Of a stretch of DNA of 64,000 nt, positions 32,199-43,131 are shown piece by piece (positions within the stretch are counted from its first letter, which is position 1; the number at the start of each line of letters is the position of its first letter). A program made the position numbers and the translations under genes. The DNA is taken from positions 558,001 to 622,000 of the forward strand of contig JAETXT010000014.1 in the NCBI GenBank assembly GCA_019188255.1, given 5' to 3'. Source of the DNA: Verticillium longisporum (lineage: Eukaryota > Ascomycota > Sordariomycetes > Glomerellales > Plectosphaerellaceae). The notes below the pieces were generated by a model that saw nothing but the letters and a program-made list of their open reading frames with translations, did not search any database and was not told the DNA's origin.

Positions 32199-34097
32199 CT
32201 AGTGACCCTCAAAATGCTCCGTCGCCCAGAACCGCGCATCCCACCGATGCCACGCCCCTTCGCCGCCAACACGCCCCTTGTCCCACGACGTCTTCGACAC
32301 GAGCCTCGGCGCGCCAGCCAAAGGCCGCAGCCCGAGATCCCCCTCGGACCACGCCAGCCCGTCCCAGTCCATGAACGTGTCGATCCTCGTCTCGCCAATC
32401 TCCAGGAAACTGTACTCGGCGGCCTCGGCCCGCCAGCCGCGGACGGCAGCCGCCCGCGCCTCCTGCGGTCGGACGCCCGCCTCCTGCTCGCCGAGCCTCA
32501 TCTCCGCCACGGCACCCGGCAGCCCGACGTAGAAGCTGCCGCTGGCGTCGCCGGCCTTGGCCAGCGCGTGCACCCGCGCCGGCCTCGTCCTGGCCTCGGG
32601 CCGCGGCTGCAGGATGACGACGCTCGACGGCCGGTACAGCGCGTGCCGCACACAGGCGTGGAAGGCGCAGCGCCGGCCCGAGAGCACATGGCATCGCGCG
32701 CGCGTGTTCCCCATGGCGACGCCAGAAGCGGCTGCGGGCGCCGGCACGGGACGGCGCGCGCGACACGGCGCCGCGGCCTCGGCGTAGGCGTAGCCGACGC
32801 CCGGCCGCCGCACGTCAAACACCTTGAGGTGGGCGTGCTCGTTGCTGCCGGCGGCGGAGCGCTCGCCGCCCCCGGCGGGCCGCGACGACAGCGGCTCGTC
32901 GGGCTGGTAGGCCCTGTCGCGGAAGAGGGCGTCGGCGGCGCGCGGCGAGCGCATGTCCGTCAGCCGCACGGCGCCGTCGTCCCAGGCCGAGAGGAGCACG
33001 TTGGGCGAGAGCACCTCGAGCGCGCGCACCGTCGTCTGTCTGCCGCTGCTGTCTGTGCCTGTGCCTCCGCCGGACGGCAGCTTCGACAGCAGCCGCCGCG
33101 GCTTGCCGGTCGACAGCGGGACGAGGGACCCCGCGGGCGTCAGCGTCAGGAGGCGCAGCGGCTCGTCGTCGCCGCCGAGGGCGCACGCGACGGTCGTGTC
33201 CGAGAGGGGTTTCGCCGCGTGGAGGAACCGCGGCGCTGCCGTGCCGCCGGGGCCGGGAAACGAATACGTCGCCGCGGGCTGCTGCTGACGGCCATGGTCG
33301 TGGTCATGGTCGTGGTCATGGTCGTGGTCATGATCGTCTGTCAGGCGGTAGACGCCCAGGCGCGCGCGGTCACCGGAGACGAGCATGGCGTCGCCGGGAA
33401 ACAGGTCGACGAAGCCGACGCTGCCCCACGACGCACCCTGCGCCGCGCCGCGCGGCACGGCAAACGCGGCGATGACGCGGCCGGCGTCGTCGGCGCCCGC
33501 CTCGGCCGACACGAGCTCGAGCACGCCCGACGCGCGCCCGACAAAGAGGCCGAGACGGCCGCGCGGCGCGCCGACCTTGACGGCCGTCACGTCGCCCCCG
33601 ACAGGCCTGTGGCCGGCCGTCTTGCCCTCGAGACGGAACCAGGCCTCGGCGCCGCGGCCGCTGGCGCTGACGTGCCTGAACCGCCCGACGAGGTCCTCGC
33701 CGGCGCCCCAGACGACGAGCTCCTGCGTGCCGGCGTGCACGAGCCGCGCGTCGACGCAGGGCGAGAACGGGTGCGCGTGCGAGGCGGCGTAGCCGTCGAG
33801 GAAGTTGCCGCTCGTGGCCCGCGCGTCCGTGTACACGACGGGCACGTAGGCGTGGCGGTCCCGCAGGCGCGCCGTCGCCGTCAGGTCGCGCGCGAGCAGG
33901 GCCCAGGGCTGCGCGGGCGCGTCGTGGTGCAGCGGCAGCGCGGGAAAGGCGTGCTGGAGAAACGTCTTCCAGCCGGCGTCGGCGACGAGGGCGTGCAGCG
34001 CCTTCGAGGTCTGGGCGAGGCGGGCGACGGGGGCGGCCGTGGCGAGGTGGGCTATGATGTCGAGGAGGATGTCTGTGGGCAGGGCGGCGAGGGACAT
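32199..34097 (-). CDS. F-box protein with WD40-like repeat region
   Basis: A single exon of 632 residues. The F-box is at the extreme N-terminus (LPTDILLDIIAHL, then LAQTSKALHALV), which fixes the start at 34097; the longer upstream frame is low-complexity and rejected. F-box proteins bind Skp1 in SCF ubiquitin ligases and select substrates through their C-terminal region. Here that region has beta-propeller-like segments, such as VSGDRARLGVYRLTDD and LLSAWDDGAVRLTDMRSP, the latter a typical WD-type strand. A Asp-His repeat at about residues 254-268 is encoded by a 12-bp tandem repeat (33293-33338). The gene is very GC-rich, which gives a 701-codon antisense shadow frame. Substrate unknown. 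Confidence 0.78.
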   Translation of the reverse strand: MSLAALPTDILLDIIAHLATAAPVARLAQTSKALHALVADAGWKTFLQHAFPALPLHHDAPAQPWALLARDLTATARLRDRHAYVPVVYTDARATSGNFLDGYAASHAHPFSPCVDARLVHAGTQELVVWGAGEDLVGRFRHVSASGRGAEAWFRLEGKTAGHRPVGGDVTAVKVGAPRGRLGLFVGRASGVLELVSAEAGADDAGRVIAAFAVPRGAAQGASWGSVGFVDLFPGDAMLVSGDRARLGVYRLTDDHDHDHDHDHDHDHGRQQQPAATYSFPGPGGTAAPRFLHAAKPLSDTTVACALGGDDEPLRLLTLTPAGSLVPLSTGKPRRLLSKLPSGGGTGTDSSGRQTTVRALEVLSPNVLLSAWDDGAVRLTDMRSPRAADALFRDRAYQPDEPLSSRPAGGGERSAAGSNEHAHLKVFDVRRPGVGYAYAEAAAPCRARRPVPAPAAASGVAMGNTRARCHVLSGRRCAFHACVRHALYRPSSVVILQPRPEARTRPARVHALAKAGDASGSFYVGLPGAVAEMRLGEQEAGVRPQEARAAAVRGWRAEAAEYSFLEIGETRIDTFMDWDGLAWSEGDLGLRPLAGAPRLVSKTSWDKGRVGGEGAWHRWDARFWATEHFEGH

Positions 34098-34705
34098 TTT
34101 CCTTCTGGTCGTTTGCTGCCGTGGCGGTTGGGCCCGTCGTGGTGATGGTCTTCGTTTGTGGTTGCTGTGTGTGGTCATTGTGTGGTGGTGGTGGTGGTGG
34201 TGGTGGTGGTTGGCCCTGGAGGACGCGCTGCCTCCTTTATTCCTCATGTTCTCCAGTGTCTGTCTCGTGAATCGAAACGACCTCACGTCTGACTCACAGA
34301 TGCTGGAGAGTGGGTGGCACGGCAGACTGGGTGAGGCCAAAGGCGAGAGGCCAGGCGAGAGGCCAGGCGAGAGGCCAGGCGAGAGGCCAAGGCGAGAGGC
34401 CAAGGCGTGAGGCCAGGCGATGACCTGCAGTCGCAAGACTCTGACGGAATCCACTTTTTCTACGACGTGGACATGATGGCATCTCGCGAGCAGCATGCCT
34501 TCAGTCGCTTGGTGTTTGTTCATTCCATCATTCAGCAAAAGACATCAAGAATCCGATTCGACAGCTACCCTACCAGGGTCCCAACGCCAAATGATGCACA
34601 GCCTTGCCTTGACGAGAGTCCTGCCATGCTCGTCTGCCAATCCCCTTGCCAGCCTGGCGACCTTCCAAACGCCGCCTATCCAAACAATCATCAGATCGAC
34701 TACCA
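34098..34705. other. F-box gene promoter with two tandem repeats
   Basis: A (GTG)n tract lies at about 34182-34211. A degenerate 12-bp repeat of about seven units (core AGGCCAGGCGAG) lies at 34332-34420. Both lie within 350 bases upstream of the F-box start. The remainder is the 3' flank of the next gene. Confidence 0.6.
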
Positions 34706-36385
34706 TCACGGCTGGTACGCCCGCTCGTCGATGCCCCGTGCCCCGCCGTACAGCATCGCCATGAGCTTGCCCTTCTGCCGCGCCCGCACGCCCTCGAGGT
34801 AGCCGCCGACCGTCTCGAGCCCGCGCACCTGCTCGTCGAGCGTCAGCGTGCTCGAGTTGACGCTGCGCACGAGCGGGCTGACGAGCTTCCGCCGCAGGCT
34901 CTCGAGGTTCGCCTTGAGCGTCAGCAGCCGCCCGTTGTGCTCGACGAGCACGCCCTTGTTGCGCACCGTCTTCTCCCGCACGTTCTGCAGCAGCAGCTTG
35001 TTGCGCGCAAACTTGGCCACGGCCCCGGCGTTGGCCCCGAGGATCCGCGTCCACAGCGACGACAGCACCTCCGTGTGCAGGTCCTCCTGCGCGCTGGCCT
35101 CGCGCACCACCGTCCGCGCGAGGTTGAGAAACTGCCGGTCGATGGCCTCGAAGAGCCCGAACAGCGCGAGCGAGTGCTGCAGCTCCGCCTCGATCGCCTC
35201 CTCGAGCACCGACAGGAACTCGTGGAACGTCCGCTCGAGCGCCTGCTGCGTGCGCTGCGGGTTCGACAGCCCAAAGAGCGCCGTCACGAGCGCCCCCACG
35301 CGCGGCGGGCCGCCGCCCGCCGTCTCGAGCCCGCCCGCCCGCGACAGCAGGTTGTGCACATTGTCAAACGCCGACGTCAGCGGCGGCGACGGCAGCTGCT
35401 GCACCTGCGCCAGCTCCCGTCGCGCCCAGTCCATGACGATGAGGATGCCGTCAATGTCGCCGTCGACGTTGGCGAAGAACTTGGTCAGCTCCACGGCGAG
35501 CGTCTTGAGGCTGTCGCTGAGCTCGTCGAGCTCCTTGACCATGATCGGCGCCGACGTCATGTTGCTCGACCGCACGCTCTCGCCGAGATCCCACACCGCC
35601 ACGCCCGTCGCCTGCAGGTCGCCGACCTGCGACGCGCCGTTTTCCGAAAAGTAAATCAGCGGCTCAAACGACCGCGCAATCCCCGCCACCTTGACGAGAT
35701 CCGGCACGGGCCTGGGCGTCGCCGGCTGAAAGAGGTTGCGGAGCGCTGTCACGGAGAGAACGGCGACGAGGATGGAGAGAATGAGCGACGACCACGACTT
35801 GGTCGCTGCTGCCCACCGCGCGCGCATCAAGTGGACGGTCCGTTCAATGGGTTCCGTGCGCTGCTGCACCTCCGCCCGCAACGCGAATCGGATGTAATTG
35901 TCGGGGCCCTCCGCGCTGCGCACCTCAGCCAGACTCGATCCCTTCCAGGCAAGGTCGTCGAGCTTCAGCGTCGTCGTCGTTTCCTCACGCTTGGGCGCCG
36001 GACTCGGCGACCTGCGCTTGTCGGGGCTCATGCTTCCCGTCGGCAGCCTCGTCCTCACGGCGCGGTCGAGAACATCGTCACCCAGCAGGTCGCCGTCGTC
36101 ATACGCGGGGCTCGACGCGCGCGAGTCCCGCCGCGGGAACGTGCCGAGAATGTCGTTAGTCTTGCGCCAGAAGCCGCTGTCGCGGTTCCCGTTTCCCAGA
36201 CGGCGCCAGGCCGGAGGACTGTAGCCACCGGGTGAGTCGACGGGGTCGAGCAGGTCGCTCTCCGTGTCGTCGGAACGGAAGCCAGAGTGGTGGGACGGGT
36301 AGCCGAAGTGCGGGTGCGGCGGCGTCGTCGGCTCGAAGTCTTGGAGCGAGGCGTCGAGATGATCGAGAGGATCGTGTGTCGTCAT
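34706..36385 (-). CDS. conserved fungal one-TM protein with long helical C-terminal region
   Basis: Starting at MTTHDPLDHLD, the protein has 559 residues in one exon. Residues 1-150 are disordered, Ser/Pro-rich and acidic. A single membrane helix lies at about 200-218 (SLILSILVAVLSVTALRNLF). The remaining 340 residues are mostly amphipathic helix with heptad-like Leu spacing, for example ELDELSDSLKTLAVELTKFF, ALERTFHEFLSVLEEAIEAE and LLTLKANLESLRRKLVSPLV. I recognise no named domain. It resembles uncharacterised proteins widespread in Sordariomycetes, though that is from memory. A small ORF encoding one membrane segment overlaps its 5' end and may be its true N-terminus. Confidence 0.65.
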   Translation of the reverse strand: MTTHDPLDHLDASLQDFEPTTPPHPHFGYPSHHSGFRSDDTESDLLDPVDSPGGYSPPAWRRLGNGNRDSGFWRKTNDILGTFPRRDSRASSPAYDDGDLLGDDVLDRAVRTRLPTGSMSPDKRRSPSPAPKREETTTTLKLDDLAWKGSSLAEVRSAEGPDNYIRFALRAEVQQRTEPIERTVHLMRARWAAATKSWSSLILSILVAVLSVTALRNLFQPATPRPVPDLVKVAGIARSFEPLIYFSENGASQVGDLQATGVAVWDLGESVRSSNMTSAPIMVKELDELSDSLKTLAVELTKFFANVDGDIDGILIVMDWARRELAQVQQLPSPPLTSAFDNVHNLLSRAGGLETAGGGPPRVGALVTALFGLSNPQRTQQALERTFHEFLSVLEEAIEAELQHSLALFGLFEAIDRQFLNLARTVVREASAQEDLHTEVLSSLWTRILGANAGAVAKFARNKLLLQNVREKTVRNKGVLVEHNGRLLTLKANLESLRRKLVSPLVRSVNSSTLTLDEQVRGLETVGGYLEGVRARQKGKLMAMLYGGARGIDERAYQP

Positions 36386-36686
36386 GGTGGGCGAGCACGA
36401 GAGCGTCGGAGGTCTCGGGCGCCGGAAGAGCGGGAAGGTCCTTGCCCGTTCCCGTGACCGCGGCCGTCGTCGTGGCCGTGTTGCTGCTGCTGCTGCTCTG
36501 TCTGGCGGCGCTGCGCTTGGAAAAGTACTGCAGGTCGGGCAGCAACGTGGGTTTCCAGGAGATCTGGATGACGTAGAGGTAGACAAAGACAAAGGCCAAG
36601 GTGACGGAGGCGATGTAGGCGCTCGGGGCGATGGTGATGCTCAGCAGCGACACGTTATTGTTGACCGTGACGAGCGAGTAGACCAT
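36386..36686 (-). CDS. small membrane ORF, separate protein or displaced N-terminus of the next gene
   Basis: From Met at 36686 the frame reads MVYSLVTVNNNVSLLSITI, a long hydrophobic segment (YIASVTLAFVFVYLYVIQI), then SWKPTLLPDLQYFSKR and a Ser/Thr/Pro-rich tail. It looks coding for about 95 residues. After about 36390 the same frame turns into shadow sequence, while the downstream protein (MTTHDPLD) is already open in another frame. Two readings are possible: a two-base loss or one-base gain near 36390 that splits one larger membrane protein, or a separate short gene whose frame runs on to 36156. No good intron is visible. Confidence 0.4.
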
Positions 36687-38347
36687 GGCACGGGCGGGCA
36701 CGACGGAGATGGGCAGCCCGCGCCTGACAGCAGGTGATGGAGGAGTGCTTGGGCGTCGTGTGTAAGTGATGGATGAGGTGAGTCGTCCGTCCCAGCGGTG
36801 ATTGGTGAAGACTATGTTGGGCGATTCGAGTATACAGTCCGTCTCAGACAAGGTTTCGTTGATTGAATCGAAAAGAAGGTTGAGAAAGGGTAAAAGAGGC
36901 AATCGCAGAGGTCGAATAACCAGAGAGACCTGCAAGGTACGACGCCCCTACTTTTCAATGGCCACAGGCCGTCCGGCCGCGCACTCCAAGGCCAGCTCGA
37001 AATCGAGAGGTTGGGAGACGTCGCTCGGTTCCACCGCCTCGAGGTGCCCGGTCACTGGCCCCCCTCTCTCTCACCACCCTCCCTGTCCTGGTCCTTGGAG
37101 TAGAGGTTTGAGATGCCTGGCCCAATCACCTCCGAGGAGCAGGCCAGAAGTCCACGCCCGCTTTCCACCTTTCCTTTTCCGGCTCGAGATGCTGTGTCTG
37201 ACTCTGGCGGAAACACGACAGGGGTCTTCTTGCGTGAGGGGGGAGCAGATGGTCCGTCGGTCGGGGCCTTCGACCAAAACAAATATAGATATGGAGGCAA
37301 TGGTTGGAATGCTTGGGGCGAAGCAATGATGAATTGATGGATGGATTCGACGGGTTGATGGATGGATGGGCGATTGACAGGGAGGGGTCAGTCCCGATCT
37401 GGTGACGAGGGGGAAATCCGAGGTCGCCAGATGGTCACGGATGGGTGGGGCCAACGACACGTCTAGAACGGTGGGCCTGTCGGTGGTCAGTGCACCAACT
37501 GCCGTTTGCCCACCATTCTGAGGCCCATCTGCCAATCACGGCCCACACCCACGGGTTGGTGTGAGAATGAAGAATCAGCAGAATTGCATATGAATGGGGG
37601 TTCAAGTGTTGATGTATTCGCTAAGTTGGTATGTGATAAAAATGGGTTGACCCGTGGATCTTCAATATAGTGATTCCCGGCAGCTGCATACCCCAAGTGG
37701 GGTGCAATTGCAGTCCCAATCTCCCAGTGTGTTTACTCCGTATCTTATCGCCCCGCGCCCGCACACCCAAACATCGCGACCACTACATGGTACACGATAC
37801 ACCCCGTCGCGACCGCTACACCATACACCCCATCGCGACGTGCTGCAACCACTTGAACAAAAACAGACTGCTACTGCCCGGTACCCGATTGGGTACGGCA
37901 AGGTCATGGCATGAATAATCGTAGATTTTTCGCTTGTCCCCCCCCCCTACACACGTCAAACCATCGTCCCAAAACGCCGCAAGCGCTGTCGCTGCAGGAT
38001 ATTTCCTCGCTCTTCTTGTCTTCTTCGTCTCTTTCTGCTTGCCCGCCCGGCAGCCTACCTTCCCACCTACTGGCCATCACGGCATCCCCTCACCCCAGCA
38101 TCGACTTTCGGCGTCTCGCGTGCGCTCGAGTCATATCTTCTGCGTGCGTTTGCCCTGCCACATGCGCCTCCTGCTCTGCTTTCTTGTTGCGCAGAGACGA
38201 TGACCGCCTTGACCTCGGCCTCCCTTCGTCTGCCTCTGGGAATGCCCCTGCCCCTGTCCCTGTCCCTGCCTCGTCCTCGGCCTCTGCATCCACGCCTGGC
38301 CCTGGTGCTGCCACGAGACCCCGCCGACTCGGAAACCCGTATCCATT
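36687..38347. other. intergenic region with an imperfect tandem repeat
   Basis: No coding sequence recognised. The segment 37772-37840 holds about 2.3 copies of an imperfect 26-34 bp repeat built on TCGCGACC and TACACCCC. A short inverted repeat (CGGTACCC, GGGTACGG) lies at 37879-37898. Confidence 0.45.
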
Positions 38348-40630
38348 CTAATCGATCTTGGCGTTCGCGAGACTGCGGCTCGCCGGGTTGCTGAGGTTGT
38401 TGACCTGGCCCATGGGCCCCTTTTTGTACTTGCTGTGTTTCCTCAGCCGCTTGCGTGCCACCATGACCGGCACCGAGCTCTTCGTGACGAGATAGTTGGA
38501 GAACGAGCCCAGAATGACGCTGCCGCACGTTAGTGGAAGAGTAAAGAGAAAACAGCGTGCGGCCATGGTCAAAACGTACCCCTTGAGTGCGCTGCGGCCC
38601 CGACTGCCCAGAATGACCAGTGTCGGGCTGACGAGGTCAATCACCTCCGTGATGAGATGCTTTGGGTTCTTGCAGTGCAGAACCTCGACCACCACACGTA
38701 CCTGCAGCTTGGTCTTGCGCAGCAGCTTCGTCACCCGCTCCGTGATCTCCTCCACTGCCCGCTGCCGCTCCTCCTCCGCCCTGCCCCTGTCCCGGCTGGC
38801 CGGCGCCGGCGACGAGCTCCTAGACCCGAAGCCCAAGGCCGTCGCTCGTGAAATGTGCGGGAAGATGGGCGCCGGATTCGCGCTGCCCTGTCCGTCCTTG
38901 CCTGCCGTCACTGCATTAATCGCCCCCGCCTGCTCCTTGTGCACCTTGACTTCGGCGGGGACCAGCACATTCTCGTCCGCATAGATGCCCGTCTCCTCGT
39001 CGACGCAATAGATCGCGAGGAGCGTGTCGCCGTCACGGAGGACTGTGCCGATGGTCCACTCCAGCGCGTGGCTCGACTCGTCGCTGAGATCTGTCGCCAC
39101 GAGATACTTTCGCAACGTGCGGCCCTCTTCCTCCGCCGCGCGCTCGAGCTCATCGAATTCACCTCGATACACGATGCGAATGGTGCGATGGGAGTCGGGC
39201 GTCGAGATGACGGGTGTCATGGAGAAGGCCAGTTTTTGTGCTCGCTTTATGTCTGTCAGGTCTGCCTCCTCGTCAGAGTCGACAGCGCTTGGCGGGCCCG
39301 ATGTCGGGCTCTGATCGAATGCTGTTGAGGGGTGGACACCGGGCTTGGAAGGCTTGGCCCTCTCGCCACTGGGTCCCGTGACTGTGATCTCGGGCTCGTC
39401 AAAGAGTGACCTGTACCCGGGCTGTCGGTTTGGCTGATTGGTGGACACTTCGATACCTGCTTGACGTCAGCACACTGCGTTGGCCTACCCTGTATGCCTG
39501 CGTGACTTACGTTCTTCCTCGGCGGCCGCCAGCAGACTGCGTGTCTGTCGCTGCGGCCCCGCTGCGGCGGCTGGCGTCGTTTTGGCCTTGGCATCTCGAG
39601 ACTCTGGCAAGAGCTTGCGACCTCTGGCCCCCTCGTCGTCTGAGCTGTCGTTGTTCGGCTCCTCGTCGCTGCTGTCCTCGAGATCTTCACCGTCTGGGCT
39701 CAGGTAATCCTTGGCCAGTCTTCCATTGTTGGCATTGTCTGATGCGTTGGACTTGCGATGCGCCAGCCCCGAAAGACTTCCGGCAGAAAAGGCGAGGTTG
39801 GCGTCGGACAGCTTGCGATAGGCGTTGCTAATGTCTACGACACGGCCGTCGTCGAGGACGGCCGTGCCGGGGATCTGCTGGAAATGGCCCGAGACATTGG
39901 GCGAGGGGGAGCGGAAGCCCATTCTGCCGTGGGGCGACTTGGACTTTGTGTTGTTCTTGCTCGAGCTTCTACGGCCCGAGGGGCCAGAGACGGAGCCGTG
40001 GCGGCCCGTCCTGTCGGTCGGCAGGATGATGCTCGAGAGATCACTGCCGCGCAGGGCCTCGGCCATGGCGTTGGTGCTACCGACGTTGCCCGAGGACGAG
40101 GCGCCAAACTTGGCGGCCTGGGTGTTTCTCTTGGGCAGGGCCTGGCCAATGTTGTTTGTGTTGATGTCGGAGAACTGGTAGCCGGCGGTGGGGTCGAGAC
40201 GGCCGCCGATGGAGGCACGAGGCCCAAAGCTGGGCTTGGAGCTCGTGTCGGACATGGAGCGAGGGTGATGGGCGGGGGCGCGGTTGGACTGGAAAGAGGA
40301 CCTCGACTCGACGGGCGAGTTGGGGCCGCTGGGTGCCTGGCCGGCGGCGGGGACGTCAATGTCGAGCATGCTCCTGCGCACGGGGTGCATGGGGGGGCTG
40401 TCGACGTCGAGCATGCTGCGAACGGGGGCGACGCGGGGCGGGCTCTTGCTCGAGGTGCTGGCGGCATCGTCGACGACGTCGAGCATGCTCCTGACAGGCG
40501 ACCGAGGCGTCGTGTAGGGCGAGGTCGAGCGAATGGCCTCGGGGGACGAGCGCCCCTCGAGCAGGGCGAGAATCTCCTTACGTTCCTCGTCCAGCATGGC
40601 CTCCATGCTCATGGGCTGATTGCGCGCCAT
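38348..40630 (-). CDS. universal stress protein (UspA) domain protein
   Basis: Exons 40630-39511, 39456-38580 and 38519-38348 give 722 residues with phase kept throughout. The N-terminal 400 residues are disordered, with a repeated motif PVRSMLDV / RRSMLDI (three copies within the first 100 residues) and acidic Ser/Asp patches. The UspA domain lies in the C-terminal third: LRKYLVATDLSDESSHALEW, a Usp beta1-alpha1 start; VLHCKNPKHLITEVID; then VILGSRGRSALKG and GSFSNYLVTKSSVPVMV, matching the ATP-binding pattern GxxGx(9)G(S/T). Basic tail (RKRLRKHSKYKK). This large architecture is usual for filamentous-fungal USPs. Nucleotide binding is expected; physiological role is not known. Confidence 0.88.
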
Positions 40631-42010
40631 TGCGGCGGCGGTGACGACGAATGGAAAGATTCGTCCTAGGTCAATGGCGATGGGTGCGTGAGGCTGGTGC
40701 AGGTGGTGTCAATGGGCTCGTTGCAGGATTCGTGAGGGGGCGTGTGTGGTGTTGAGGATAGGACTACTGGAAGGTGAGAGGAAGGTATGGAAAGGGTATA
40801 ATGATGGGTTGATTGACGAGCCAGACGTGAGATGGAGACGAAGGTGGAGGTGGAGGGAAGTGGCAGGGTGGGTAGGGGCAGGGCCGACAGCGAGATGCTG
40901 GTTGGCTGAGGGCGGCAGGTTCGATGAATTAAGGTAAGGTAGCCTGGCTTGCCTGCGTACCAGTACCAGGGAGGCAGGCAAGGCAGGGTAGTTCCTTCCT
41001 CTGCCAGGATGCAGCCAGTGAGGGTTCAGAGCATTAGGGAGGCCAGCAGGAGCTGATGGGTGGGGAGTCAAGCAGAAGCAGCAGCGACAGCGTCAGCGTG
41101 AGGGGTAGAACAGCCGCTCTTGCACGTTCTTGGGTTAGCCCTGTTGCTCAGGTACTGCCTGCCTGCCCGTGCCCACTCTTGCCCGCCCCCCTCCTCTCTC
41201 TCTCTCTCTGGGCTCGGGACCTCCATGACGATCCGCGGGGGCACCGCCCGCTGCGTCAAGCGCTGTAGACAAGGACGCTACAGCGGTTCCGTCGATGAAG
41301 AGTCACACGCACCCTTCGTTCGCCTCGCCTCCGACGACAGGGCTGTGCAAATTACAAGTCACAATTCATCCTGACCAACACGACGTGGTCTGGGTGTTTT
41401 TGTCTTTTCTCGCGTCTGTCTCTGCCTCGGTCTCGGCGCAGGAGGTTTCCACGTGGATGGGCTGATCTGAATGCAGCAGCTTCACAGAGGCGAGGACCCC
41501 GAAAGGTACGTCTGTCTCGCTGGCAGTTTGCAGTGCACAGGTACCTATCTCTAGGTGTGACAAGGTGTGCCTCGCTGCCCACCTACTGTCTTCCTGCGAC
41601 CTCTGACGAGCCGCCTCTCACCAAGACGCAGCCGGCGCTCTGGAATGGAGGGAGGCTCACGCGGGCGGCCTCACGCTAGCATGCGTCTCGACTCTCGATC
41701 TGCTCCATGTCAGACAAGGATCGGACATGTCGAGCCATACACTAGCATACCCTACAGTAGTGTAGGGGCGCAGGCGGAGTCGCAAAGGGGAAGCTCTGGT
41801 CGAGTCGTCGGAAGACATCCGAGAGATACTGACACGTGACAGTGCCACTCCATATTGTCTGCCTGGATCACAGCTCATTCCCATTCACGTCATCAATTCA
41901 AACGAGCAACATCAGAAATTATCTACATGAATATACATATACACCATCTTCCATCAACTCATGCCATATTACCATCGTGCACAACGATTGACTGACCACA
42001 TCCTTCCTAT
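40631..42010. other. promoter of USP gene and 3' flank of GPI protein gene
   Basis: No coding sequence recognised. AGGTAAGGTAG and GGCAGGCAAGGCAGG motifs occur around 40930-40990. A perfect 7-bp inverted repeat (CCCTACA, TGTAGGG) lies at 41750-41767. Confidence 0.4.
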
Positions 42011-43131
42011 CTAGAGAGCAGCAACCGCCGCAATGGCAGCAACACCGGCAGCAATCGCCGATCCAACCGTTCTGCCGGCCCCGCTAACCTCGACAACAGA
42101 AGGCACAGGCTAGCAATCACAGATCAGCAAATTCGTCCGCAAACTCCAGACCTTGACGATTCAAACTCACCACCGAGCCGTCCGTGGCATCGGCGCTCTC
42201 GACAACGACGGGCGCCGTGGCAACCTGGGAAGGCGAGCCGGTGCCGGGCGTCTGCGCAGGAGGCGCGGGCTGCACAGGAGCGTCGGCAGACTTGGTCGGC
42301 ACGACGACGTGGCCGGGGACTTCGGTCGTCCTGGTGACGAGCGTCGTGGGCTCACTCTGGCCGGTGGGCACGCCGTTGGCGTCGGTCTCGCAGGGCTCTG
42401 TGCCGGTGTGGGCGGCCGTTCCGTTCGCGTGGGAGTGCGTCTCCACGGGGTAGGGAGCGCCGCTGCTGACAGGGTGCTCGACGGCAGAAGAGGTCTGCTC
42501 GCCGGCGGCGGCCGAGCTGATGAGGCTGCTGGCGGGAACGCCGGCAGCCGAGGACCCGGGGGTAGGGACGATGACGCTGGGCTGCTCGGCAGAAGGTGCG
42601 GCGCTGGTCACGGCGGAGGCGGCGGTGCTCGTGGGGTCAACGGGAGCAGGAGCGCTGCTGGGCGGCACAACGGGCGCCTCGCTGCTGGGCTGGACCGGAG
42701 CCTCCGTGGATGTGGGCGTCGGCACCCAGCCGCTGGGCGACGGCTCGGCGGTGAGACCGCAGGCAGCGGCGGCCGGCGTGATGGCGTTGCGGTAGAACTG
42801 CCAGATGCCCTCGGTGTTGGCGCAGATCATGCACGCATCGTAGCGGCCGCGCCACTCGGCGTTGTTGCAGTAGCCCTCAACACGGCCAAGCGAGATGGTT
42901 GTGCCTGGAAATGTCAGTGGGGGAGGGTTCGCAGCAGGCCGGTCTGGCGAGCCAGGCCTGGAGTGCTCTCTGCTTACCGCAGTCCTCGTGGCACTGGAAG
43001 CGAGGGGTACCGGGTTCCTGACGAGCCTCAATGGGCATGGCGTCGGGCCAGTCCCAGCGGGGAGCCAGGGAAGCCGAGGCGGCAGCCACGGAGCTCGAGA
43101 CGAGCAGGGCAGAGGCAACGAACGAACGCAT
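42011..43131 (-). CDS. GPI-anchored Ser/Thr/Pro-rich cell-wall protein
   Basis: Exons 43131-42978, 42904-42171 and 42109-42011 give 328 residues; phases agree at both junctions. A signal peptide (MRSFVASALLVSSSVAAASA) is followed by a Cys-rich region of about 100 residues (FQCHEDCG, GYCNNAEW, DACMICANTEGIWQFYRNA) and then a Ser/Thr/Pro/Ala-rich stalk. The last exon supplies VEVSGAGRTVGSAIAAGVAA, a small-residue omega region plus hydrophobic tail typical of a GPI signal. If the second intron (42170-42110, donor GTGAGT, acceptor TTGCTAG) is retained, translation ends 17 codons later in ADEFADL and no GPI tail is made. Likely located at plasma membrane or wall; no enzymatic domain seen. Confidence 0.8.

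Noticed and set aside
32040..34145. 701-codon plus-strand open frame
   Set aside because: It is the antisense shadow of the GC-rich F-box gene; the minus strand has the F-box and WD-like segments, the plus frame is Arg/Ala/Gly-rich with no family resemblance.
34646..36235. 529-codon plus-strand open frame
   Set aside because: Antisense shadow of the conserved one-TM gene, with Arg/His-rich low-complexity content.
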